Assembly: GCA_020636475.1 (NCBI GenBank)
Contig: JACJXU010000011.1
Location: forward strand, 15,545 to 79,544
Reading direction: 5' to 3'
DNA from: Chitinophagales bacterium
GTDB lineage: Bacteria > Bacteroidota > Bacteroidia > Chitinophagales > UBA2359
DNA: 64,000 bases
Positions 41,582-49,485 of this stretch are shown here, in pieces; within the stretch, counting starts at the first letter, position 1, and each line of letters opens with the position of its first letter. The position numbers were made by a program, and so were the translations under genes. Under the pieces are notes generated by a model, which was not told where the DNA came from, did no database searches, and worked only from the letters and a program-made list of their open reading frames with translations.

Positions 41582-42694
41582 ATGCCCTTCAAACGAAAGT
41601 TTTGCATTGGAACAATATGCCTTGCACTTGTCTTCGCACCGTTTTGGAGCAAAGCACAAAATACAGCTGCGCCTTTAACCTTAGCACAATTAGTACAAGA
41701 AATTTGCGCAACTTACTTAGAAAATCCGCAAAATTACAGCCTTGCCGTAGGCATTATTGAACCAGAAAAAGTATCGCATTTTTATTTGGGGAAAACAGAT
41801 AATTCTTCTCGCCAACACCCCAACGAAAACAGCGTTTATCCGTTGGGGAGTTTTTCCAAAATTTATACCGTATTGCTAAGTCTTATGCTCGAAAATGAAG
41901 GAAAAATACACTTAGACAGTAGCGTCTATCAATATTTACCCTCGAATATTCGCCCTAAAAAAATACCTGCAAAACCTACCGTTCGCCAACTTTTGAGCCA
42001 CACCGCCAACTTGAGCCGATTTCCTTTTGATGCACCCTACGCGGCAACAAATCTTAGGGAATACTACAAAAAATACACTAAAAATCAGTTGTTCGAGCAA
42101 TTTCTGCTACAAACTGCCACCGAAAAAACGGCTACCTACCAATACTCACATTGGGCGTACGGCTTGTGGGGCGCGTGCTTGGAAAATATTAGCCAACAAA
42201 CTTATGCACAACTTTTACAAGAAAAAATAGCTCCGGCACTTGCACTTACGCATACTTCTACCGAAAGCCAAAATATTATTCCGCTTCACAACAAAAACGG
42301 ACAGCCCGTTGAAACTTGGGAGTTTACCGCGCAAGAAGCTACGATGGGCATTAATGCTTCGCTGCCCGATGTAACAAAATTTGTGCAAATGTTTTTAGAC
42401 AGTACGCAACATTTGTTTCCTATGGCACAAAAAAGCCTTGCCATAGAAGCAAAAACTCCCATAAAAAAATTGTGGACAACTTTGGGTTGGCATGTTTTTG
42501 TACAAAAAAAGTATCCCGCCGTTTACACCCAAAGCGGCAATACCGACGGTAGCAGTTGCTACATCGCTTTTGTACCCGAAACGCAAACGGGCGTAGTTAT
42601 TTTGGCGAACAGTGCCAACAAACCCGACGAGATAGGCATAAGTCTTTTAAAAGCAATTCAGCCAAGCAAAAAGCATAAAAACAATAAAAATTAG
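41582..42694 (+). CDS. Serine hydrolase of the beta-lactamase/PBP4* family, with altered active-site motifs
   Basis: About 370 residues from ATG 41582 (MPFKRKFCIGTICLALVFAP, signal peptide); GTG 41573 is possible. The first catalytic motif SxxK is present in GSFSKIYTVLLSLML (Ser near 89). The second, normally YxN, reads YSH in YQYSHWAYGLWG. The third, normally HTG or KTG, reads QSG in YTQSGNTDGSSCYIAF. The fold looks complete (VRQLLSHTANL, GVVILANSANK), so it is a periplasmic serine hydrolase of the class C beta-lactamase superfamily. The changed motifs make the substrate, or even activity, uncertain. It is probably co-transcribed with clpX. Confidence 0.85.
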   Translation: MPFKRKFCIGTICLALVFAPFWSKAQNTAAPLTLAQLVQEICATYLENPQNYSLAVGIIEPEKVSHFYLGKTDNSSRQHPNENSVYPLGSFSKIYTVLLSLMLENEGKIHLDSSVYQYLPSNIRPKKIPAKPTVRQLLSHTANLSRFPFDAPYAATNLREYYKKYTKNQLFEQFLLQTATEKTATYQYSHWAYGLWGACLENISQQTYAQLLQEKIAPALALTHTSTESQNIIPLHNKNGQPVETWEFTAQEATMGINASLPDVTKFVQMFLDSTQHLFPMAQKSLAIEAKTPIKKLWTTLGWHVFVQKKYPAVYTQSGNTDGSSCYIAFVPETQTGVVILANSANKPDEIGISLLKAIQPSKKHKNNKN

Positions 42695-42713
42695 ATTATT
42701 TTGCGCAGTTTCC

Positions 42714-44108
42714 TTATTGCCAATAAATTTTTTGGGTAATTATATTTGCGTGATGCTCGTTCAATAATTTCACCACATACATCGCTGCCGGAAGTTCGTT
42801 TTCCATTGATATGGAAACGTTTTCTTGACCAAACAATGTTTTACTGGCTATCATTTTTCCGTCTAAGGCAAAAATTTCTACACTTTTTACGGTTTGTGGT
42901 AAATTCCGCAGCCACAAAACATTGCCAGCCTGCTGCCATACAATTTTATCCAAAACAATGTTTTCCACGCCTATCACTTCACAATCTACCAACACATCTT
43001 CGCTGTAAGTAGTCGTTTGCCCGGCGGCATCTGTTACCGTCAGGGCTACATTGTACGTTCCATTGTCGGCAAACTGATGTACTGGCGCAAGCGTTTGTGC
43101 TGTTTCGCTGCCATCGCCAAAATCCCACAAATACACAAGTTGCGTACCTTCGCTATTATTGGCAAATGTTACCGTTTGGTCGGGACAACTCACATTCGCT
43201 TCAAAAGTTACCAAAGGAGCTTGGGGCGCATTGATATATTGCAAAAAAATAGGTTTCGCCGGTTCTTGTGCTACATTGAGATTAACAGTAGCCAGCGGAT
43301 AATTTTTTTCTTTGGCATAAAAACGAATATTTTGCGTTTGAAAAGTAGTATCAATATAAGGAATGGGTAAAATGTTTTGTACCAACTCTTCGGGAACAGG
43401 CACTTCAAAACCAAAAATATCTATAAAAAACCCCGAAGTAGCATGAATATCACTCCATTCGTTGTAGCGAAGCACTTGGTCTTGGCTATTGGGCAAAATC
43501 AACTCGCCAAATCCGTCAATTTGGGTTTGTGTATTAATGGCTACATCTATTCTGTAAATAAGTGTATCAATTTCCACCCGAAAAGTGAGCTCAGAATCTG
43601 CGGTGAAATTGTCATTATACTCTCCTACCGAAAAAAAGCGATATGGCGGGTCGGCGGTGAAAAACAGCGGCTCATTAAAACCAATAAACGAAGCATCTAA
43701 CTGCATTCCATCTAAGTAAACATTTCCTTCGGCATCTTTGCTATAAAAAGCCTGTGCTTGCGGCTCCGGCGTATTTTCACCCGTAAGCGAAATATCTATG
43801 CCCAAAAGCTGCGCCAAAGTACCATTTTGCGTGAGCGTAGCATTTTCAAAAGGAAAAGCAGGTGCCTCATTGCCTAAAAAATGAAGATTAAAATAATTTT
43901 CCGACAATGGCACGTTCGTAAAATCCCAAGTTTGGGTATAGTCGGCACTTATACCAACAATTATTAACGGATTATTAGCTGTACTAACGATTGCCTGTGT
44001 ATCTGCTTGTGGCAAATCGGCGGCTTCAATGCTTATTTGCGCTTGCGCAAACTGAAATACACCGCAAAAAGTGCTTATTAATAGAAGAAGTGCGTAATTT
44101 TTTTTCAT
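42714..44108 (-). CDS. Secreted PKD-domain protein with T9SS type A sorting domain
   Basis: 464 residues. A signal peptide ends at FAQA (MKKNYALLLLISTFCGVFQF). Residues ~25-295 form a beta-rich region without a recognised catalytic motif (TWDFTNVPLSENYFNLHFLG, DATSGFFIDIFGFEVPVPEEL). Residues ~300-380 are a PKD domain (LVYLWDFGDGSETAQTLAP). The C-terminal ~75 residues are a T9SS sorting domain (LRNLPQTVKSVEIFALDGK ... NIITQKIYWQ). The N-terminal arrangement recurs in uncharacterised Bacteroidota exoproteins. It is 31 bases downstream of the penicillin acylase gene on the same strand. Confidence 0.85.
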   Translation of the reverse strand: MKKNYALLLLISTFCGVFQFAQAQISIEAADLPQADTQAIVSTANNPLIIVGISADYTQTWDFTNVPLSENYFNLHFLGNEAPAFPFENATLTQNGTLAQLLGIDISLTGENTPEPQAQAFYSKDAEGNVYLDGMQLDASFIGFNEPLFFTADPPYRFFSVGEYNDNFTADSELTFRVEIDTLIYRIDVAINTQTQIDGFGELILPNSQDQVLRYNEWSDIHATSGFFIDIFGFEVPVPEELVQNILPIPYIDTTFQTQNIRFYAKEKNYPLATVNLNVAQEPAKPIFLQYINAPQAPLVTFEANVSCPDQTVTFANNSEGTQLVYLWDFGDGSETAQTLAPVHQFADNGTYNVALTVTDAAGQTTTYSEDVLVDCEVIGVENIVLDKIVWQQAGNVLWLRNLPQTVKSVEIFALDGKMIASKTLFGQENVSISMENELPAAMYVVKLLNEHHANIITQKIYWQ

Positions 44109-44139
44109 AGTTTATAATTTTTATTGGCAAATGAAGAAT

Positions 44140-46599
44140 TTATTTCGATAAGATGAGGGTATGCGAAACGGTTTCAGGATTGGGTTGCGGATTATCTAAA
44201 AACAATAGTTCAAAATAATTTCCCTTATCCCAAGCTGCTACGCCATTATCATAAAACGCACTGCCCGGATTGCCGGAAGCTCCGCCGGGAAAAACGCCCC
44301 AAGCCTTTACGGGTTTTTCCAAAGAAACGACCATTCGCCACGAAGGTCCGGTCGTTCCGGTATAAGCATTTACGCAGCTTGCATCGCCGCCTGTTTCCAG
44401 CATTTTGCTGCTAAAAGGAGCTAATTGCGCCAAATGTGGAATAGTTTTATTCCTAAAAGTAGCCAGCGTAGGAAACTGGTTGTTGTTTTCCGATTTCCAC
44501 TTTTCAATGCGGCTCACCATTTCCAAAAACGCTTCGGTAACTATATCGGCGGCGGTTTCGCGTTGTGGCGTTGCGGTATTGTCGAAAAAGAAATTCTCGG
44601 GATTTTCTGCCAACAGAGCCGTTGTCCGCCACGATTTGGGCATTTCTATGGCAATACTGTCTTGCAAACGATACATTTCGTCCCAAGTTTTTTCGTAAAA
44701 CAACTGATACCATTGGTCGAATAATACCGGAGCCGCTTTGTTGGCATCGAAGTCGTATTTCCATGCCTGCAAAAGCTCTACATAAATCTGCGCTTCATTT
44801 CCCAAATGGTTTTGCTGTAAGTTTTGCAACAACAAAGGCAATGCGGCTTCTGCTTTTATACTATAGGTACTATTTTGCAAATGCTGCATAAAATCAATAT
44901 CAATACTATCGTTGGCATTGAGTTGTCGGTTTAGATAATTGCCTCTGTACGAGGCATAGTTTCCACTTAGCGCGTAAGGATAGCGTTCAGAAGTAGTACG
45001 CTGATTTGCCGAAACAACATAATTGCTGTCGGGATTATACACTTTGGGCATTCGCCGAGGAGCGATATATTCTTTCCACTGATTTTTGGAAGAATCGCCG
45101 CGCTGTACAAATCGGCTGTGCGAAAGTGAACTAATAGGCACTTTTCCTTGCACTACCATACCCACATTTCCGCTTACATCGGCATAGGCAAAGTTTTGGG
45201 CAGGAATGGCGTGATTTTCCAAAGCCTTAGAAAACTCGGCAAAGTTCTTTGCCATATTTACTTGTAAAAAAGCGGTAAGTTCATTGGTTTGCGGTACATC
45301 AAACGCCAGCCAATGCTCGGCAATATTGGTTACTTTGGCATCGCGCTCGTTGCTTTCTTTCATTACGGGCCCCCACACAGTGTAGCGAATAGTGTCGTAA
45401 ACCGTTTCTCCATTTTTTACAACTATTTTTTCCGCACGTTTATTCACTTCGCGATACATGCCGTCCAAAAGATACTCGTTTTTCCAATCATCTTTCCAAG
45501 TTATTTGGTAATAGTCGGCAACGTCCCATTCTGTGTTGGTGAGTCCCCAAGCAATATTATCATTAAAACCAATAACCACACCCGGAACGCCGGGCAAAGA
45601 AACGCCATAGACATTGGCTTGCGGTATGTGCAACTGAATTTCGTACCAAATGCTGGGCAAACTAAGTTGCAAGTGCGGGTCGTTGCAAAGAATAGCATAT
45701 CCTTGTGCTGTTTTGGTAGCAGTTACTGCCCAATTATTGCTACCAATGGCAGTTTCATCGGGAAAAACGCCTACTTGCGTTGGAGGCGAAGGCGTAACTT
45801 TTACAGAATCGATTGGAACACTTTGCAAAAGCGGTAAAGTATCCTTGAGATTGGTAAATTCCTGCCAAATTTCTTGGTCGGGAATGATGGGAATGTCTTG
45901 CGGATTGTAGGGCGGATACAAAAAATCGTACACCTGCCCACCGAAAACTTGGCGTGCGTGTGTAGCTGCAATGTCGTTGGAATTGGTAGCTAAGGTTTCT
46001 ACCATTGCTACATAATAAAGTGCCGTTTTTAGCGGAGTCCATTCTTCAGGACTAAAGCCCATCAGTTTGTATTCGATAGGATAATCGGCAGGAGAAAGTT
46101 GATGAATATAGGCGTTTATTCCTTCGCAATATGCTTTGAGCAAAGGGAATTGTTTTATATCTTTTCGCCAAGATTCGGCAATGGTTTCGGCGGAAGCCAA
46201 TAATCCGGCGCGGCGTTTTCCCAAATCGAATTGTAAGGCTTTTTCACCAATAATCTCGGAAATGCGTCCTGCTGTGGCGCGCGTGGTAAAATCCATTTGC
46301 CAGAGGCGGTCTTTTGCTGTAACGTAGCCTTGTGCGAACAGGACATCGCTGATATTTTGCGCAAAAATATGCGGCACTTGGCGTTGGTCGTACACAATGC
46401 TTACATCTTCTTGAATACCTTGCAATTTTAGGCTTTCATTTTGGTAATGCACGGGAGCATTTTTCCAAAATCCTGAAAAAGGACTTAGCAAAGGAGCTAT
46501 TGCCGGAACATCTTTGTTACTGAGATGCCAAGGTTTGTTTAGCGCGTAAACCCATAGAAAAGTCAAGGCAGCAAAAAAAAGCAGTCGGATAATTTTCAT
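44140..46599 (-). CDS. Penicillin acylase family protein (peptidase S45)
   Basis: 819 residues with an N-terminal signal or anchor (IIRLLFFAALTFLWVYAL). The alpha-chain part contains VSIVYDQRQVPHIFAQNISD and QGYVTAKDRLWQMDFTTRAT. The autoproteolytic site and nucleophile lie in IGSNNWAVTATKTAQGY (Ser near 287). It is followed by LCNDPHLQLSLPSIWYE, GVPGVVIGFNDNIAWGLTN and, near the C-terminus, VFPGGASGNPGSAFYDNG, all family hallmarks. These Ntn-hydrolases split into two chains and hydrolyse amides such as N-acyl-homoserine lactones or penicillins. The natural substrate here is unknown. Location is periplasmic. Confidence 0.95.
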   Translation of the reverse strand: MKIIRLLFFAALTFLWVYALNKPWHLSNKDVPAIAPLLSPFSGFWKNAPVHYQNESLKLQGIQEDVSIVYDQRQVPHIFAQNISDVLFAQGYVTAKDRLWQMDFTTRATAGRISEIIGEKALQFDLGKRRAGLLASAETIAESWRKDIKQFPLLKAYCEGINAYIHQLSPADYPIEYKLMGFSPEEWTPLKTALYYVAMVETLATNSNDIAATHARQVFGGQVYDFLYPPYNPQDIPIIPDQEIWQEFTNLKDTLPLLQSVPIDSVKVTPSPPTQVGVFPDETAIGSNNWAVTATKTAQGYAILCNDPHLQLSLPSIWYEIQLHIPQANVYGVSLPGVPGVVIGFNDNIAWGLTNTEWDVADYYQITWKDDWKNEYLLDGMYREVNKRAEKIVVKNGETVYDTIRYTVWGPVMKESNERDAKVTNIAEHWLAFDVPQTNELTAFLQVNMAKNFAEFSKALENHAIPAQNFAYADVSGNVGMVVQGKVPISSLSHSRFVQRGDSSKNQWKEYIAPRRMPKVYNPDSNYVVSANQRTTSERYPYALSGNYASYRGNYLNRQLNANDSIDIDFMQHLQNSTYSIKAEAALPLLLQNLQQNHLGNEAQIYVELLQAWKYDFDANKAAPVLFDQWYQLFYEKTWDEMYRLQDSIAIEMPKSWRTTALLAENPENFFFDNTATPQRETAADIVTEAFLEMVSRIEKWKSENNNQFPTLATFRNKTIPHLAQLAPFSSKMLETGGDASCVNAYTGTTGPSWRMVVSLEKPVKAWGVFPGGASGNPGSAFYDNGVAAWDKGNYFELLFLDNPQPNPETVSHTLILSK

Positions 46600-46734
46600 A
46601 AAAATTGTTTGAAAAGTAAATTTCTTACGGTAAGATAGGAGAAACTTAGGAGTTGTACAAATTCTGCTTGGGTTTGTATTGAAATATGGCTAAAAAGTGT
46701 GTGTTTGTGCTTGTCTAAAATTTTTATATTTTCT

Positions 46735-47484
46735 CTAAAAAACTTCCAATCTTTTGATAAGTGCATCTTTGCGGCGGCGGGCTATCGGAATTTCGTTTCC
46801 ATCTTCCATTAGCAAAAAACCACCGTCTTCTTTGATAAACTTGCTTATTCTATGCAAATTGATGATATGCGATTTGTGAATTTTGAAAAACATATTTTGC
46901 GGCAATAATTCTTCGAGGGCAGACAGTGTTTTGTTGAGCAAGGCTTTTTTAGGGAAATTTTCGGCGATAAAAATATTAGTGTAGTTGTCGTTGGCTTCGC
47001 AGCGGATAATTTTTTGTATTTCAATAAATTCCATGCCATCTGGCGTGAGTACGCCTATTTTTTTGAATGAATTTTGGGTGTAGTTTTCCATCAAAGCAGC
47101 AACTTTCTGTTCTATAAACCGATTGAGGTTGCGGGGTGAAACTTTGTTTACGGCTTTTACCAACAATTCGGGGTCAATGGGTTTGAGCAAGTAGTCGATT
47201 GCCGAATACTCGAAAGCTTTGAGGGAGAACTGGTCGTAGGCAGTGGTGAATATTACTTCAAAATTGATTTTGGACAGTTTTTTTAAAAAATCGAAACCTG
47301 TTCCGTCCGGCATTTGAATATCCAGAAAAACAATGTCTAAAACTTCTGTCTGCTGCACTTTTTGCAGGGCTTCGTGTACATTTTGCGCTTCGGAAACAAC
47401 TTCTACCTGCGGGCAAAACATAGCAAGTGTATGCTGTAAAATAGCTCTACTTTCTTTTTCGTCGTCAACGATTAGGGCTTTCAT
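46735..47484 (-). CDS. LytTR-family response regulator transcription factor
   Basis: 249 residues. Receiver domain with acidic pocket MKALIVDDEKESR, phospho-acceptor Asp in VFLDIQMPDGTGFDFL (near 55), and the Thr and Lys positions in VIFTTAYDQ and DYLLKPIDPE. The LytTR DNA-binding domain occupies residues ~140-249 (IQKIIRCEANDNYTNIFI, NMFFKIHKSHIINLHRISKF, NEIPIARRRKDALIKRL). It starts 24 bases after the histidine kinase gene, so the pair forms one operon. Targets are not shown by the sequence; LytTR proteins usually bind a pair of ~9-bp direct repeats. Confidence 0.96.
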   Translation of the reverse strand: MKALIVDDEKESRAILQHTLAMFCPQVEVVSEAQNVHEALQKVQQTEVLDIVFLDIQMPDGTGFDFLKKLSKINFEVIFTTAYDQFSLKAFEYSAIDYLLKPIDPELLVKAVNKVSPRNLNRFIEQKVAALMENYTQNSFKKIGVLTPDGMEFIEIQKIIRCEANDNYTNIFIAENFPKKALLNKTLSALEELLPQNMFFKIHKSHIINLHRISKFIKEDGGFLLMEDGNEIPIARRRKDALIKRLEVF

Positions 47485-47508
47485 TTTTGTTGTATATAGG
47501 TTTGTTTT

Positions 47509-49224
47509 TTACAAGGAAATATACTGCAATGGAAGCAATATTACAAGCTTGGTTCCTAAGGAATTGCCATTTTTGTCCATTAAATCTTCGTATTTTACAC
47601 TTACTTCGGTGGCTAATTCTTTGTTTAGCGCAGCTAATCTTTCTTCCGTTACGCGTGTACCCATACTTTGGTGCGTGTTGGTAAGGTTTTGTTTCAATTC
47701 TTGGGCTTTTTTTCGCCCAATGCCGTTATCTTCGACCGTGCAAACAAGCGATTCTTCCTTGTCGTCTATATCAAAAGAAACGGTAATTTTTCCATTTTCT
47801 ATACCTTTCATTCCATGCAAAATGGCGTTTTCGATGTAGGGTTGCAAAATCATGGGAGGAATTTGCATTAGGTCGGGTTCTATTTCTTCGTCTATGTTTA
47901 TTTCAAATTCAAAACTCCCGTCAAAGCGCGCCTGTTCGATGCTCATATAGTTTCGGATAAATTCCACTTCGCGGTCAATACTGATAAATTGCACATCGCT
48001 GCCGTTCAGAATTTGACGCATCAGTTGGGCAAATTTTGCAATGAATTTCATGGCTTTTATGTTATCGTTTTTCGCCACAAAACTTTGAATAGCATTAAGC
48101 GTATTGAAAATAAAATGTGGATTCATCTGGCTGCGCAGGGCTTTGAGTTTCAGTTCCACATTTTCGCGCTCTTTGCGCTCTGTTTCAAACTTTATCTGGT
48201 ATTTGGCAACTTCTTTTCGTTTTTCCTCGCTTAAATATTTTTCTCTTGTGATTAAGGTTTCCTGCGATAAAGCAAAAGCCGTAGCATAATCGTTGGTTTT
48301 CAGGGCAAGTGCTATCATTTGCTCATTGATAGATGGAACGCGCATGATGGCAATTTTCAAACAAATTTCTTTTGCTTTAGTAAGATGGTGAAGCGCATTA
48401 TCCAATTCATTGAGGTGCAAATAAGCTGCCCCAAGAATGTGATGTGCGTAAGCTATTTTATCGGAAAGAGAGATTTTTTGGTAAAGATTTAGAGCTTTTT
48501 TTGCATAAAAAATTGTTTTTTCATACACCTTCATTTCCAAATACACTTGCCCGTACACATCGTAGCGAATTGCTTCGTAATATAGGTTTTCGATTTGGAG
48601 AATTAGTTTCTCAACTCGGTCTAAATAATTCAGCGCGTTTGCATATTCTTGCTTGTTTTTGTAATACTCCGCTATTTTTACAAAACCCATCACCACTTCA
48701 TTCCAGTCTCCAATTTCTTGTGCAATACTTGTTCCTTTTTCCAAATATTCGAGAACGAGCGGATTTTGAGGTTCGATAATAGATAAGTTGTTTGCCAAAT
48801 TGTTGTATTGCCTGCACATAAAAGGCAAGTAGTTTGCTTTGGTGCTATAAGCCAAGGCGTTACTAAGCAGCCCGAAAGATTTTTCCAAATTATTGCTTAC
48901 GTACAACAGGCTGTAATTGTTGTATATCGCCGAAATGAGCTTATCGTCTTTGCTTTGCAGGGCAAGTGCCAAGCCTTTTTCAAAGTAAAATTCTGCCTGC
49001 GCCACTTCGTTATTCTCGCAATAATACATGCCAAAATTGCTGTAAGCTCTTATTTCTTTGGAAATATTTTTTTGTGCAGTAGCTTCAGCCAGCAGTTGTT
49101 GGTTGAGAGAAGGGATTTTGTCAATACTGGTGTTGAAATATTGAAAAATGAGTTTTTCCAATATTTCCAATCGTGCAACTCCGGTAGCTTTTTCGAGTTG
49201 CCGATGAAGTTCTTGAATAAGCAT
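47509..49224 (-). CDS. Soluble TPR-containing LytS-type sensor histidine kinase
   Basis: 571 residues. Residues ~40-330 are about seven TPR-like helical repeats (IYNNYSLLYVSNNLEKSFGL, AYAHHILGAAYLHLNELDNA). A coiled coil (REKYLSEEKRKEVAKYQIKF) leads into the His_kinase domain with LRSQMNPHFIFNTLNAIQSF (phospho-acceptor His near 370), PPMILQPYIENAILHGM (N box) and EDNGIGRKKAQ (G box). Unusually, there is no signal peptide and no transmembrane helix between the TPRs and the kinase, so it should act in the cytoplasm. It is followed at once by its LytTR regulator. Confidence 0.92.
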   Translation of the reverse strand: MLIQELHRQLEKATGVARLEILEKLIFQYFNTSIDKIPSLNQQLLAEATAQKNISKEIRAYSNFGMYYCENNEVAQAEFYFEKGLALALQSKDDKLISAIYNNYSLLYVSNNLEKSFGLLSNALAYSTKANYLPFMCRQYNNLANNLSIIEPQNPLVLEYLEKGTSIAQEIGDWNEVVMGFVKIAEYYKNKQEYANALNYLDRVEKLILQIENLYYEAIRYDVYGQVYLEMKVYEKTIFYAKKALNLYQKISLSDKIAYAHHILGAAYLHLNELDNALHHLTKAKEICLKIAIMRVPSINEQMIALALKTNDYATAFALSQETLITREKYLSEEKRKEVAKYQIKFETERKERENVELKLKALRSQMNPHFIFNTLNAIQSFVAKNDNIKAMKFIAKFAQLMRQILNGSDVQFISIDREVEFIRNYMSIEQARFDGSFEFEINIDEEIEPDLMQIPPMILQPYIENAILHGMKGIENGKITVSFDIDDKEESLVCTVEDNGIGRKKAQELKQNLTNTHQSMGTRVTEERLAALNKELATEVSVKYEDLMDKNGNSLGTKLVILLPLQYISL

Positions 49225-49485
49225 ACTTTGTAATAAAAAACAAGTAGTCTTACAAAGATAAGGCTTTCATGGGTAAATTGTATTTCCGTCGATTATTCGT
49301 TCTTTCGAACTTGCGGTTGGAGGCGTTGGTACATTTATGTCAAATTTGCCAAAATATTGTAATTTTCTATGGTTTTATCGAAGAAAACAGCCTCGTTTTA
49401 ATTGTGTAAAAATATACGCATTTGTAATCTTCCCCAAAACGAACAAAAAAACATAGAAGTTGGGAATTAGTGTTTATCTCCACAC
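49225..49485. other. Intergenic region between pnkp and the histidine kinase
   Basis: 261 bases, no gene seen. It should carry the promoter for the kinase-regulator pair on the minus strand, but I could not pick out a clean -33/-7 pair. Confidence 0.4.

Noticed and set aside
41582..42694. True beta-lactamase conferring antibiotic resistance
   Set aside because: The YxN and KTG/HTG motifs are altered; only superfamily membership is supported.
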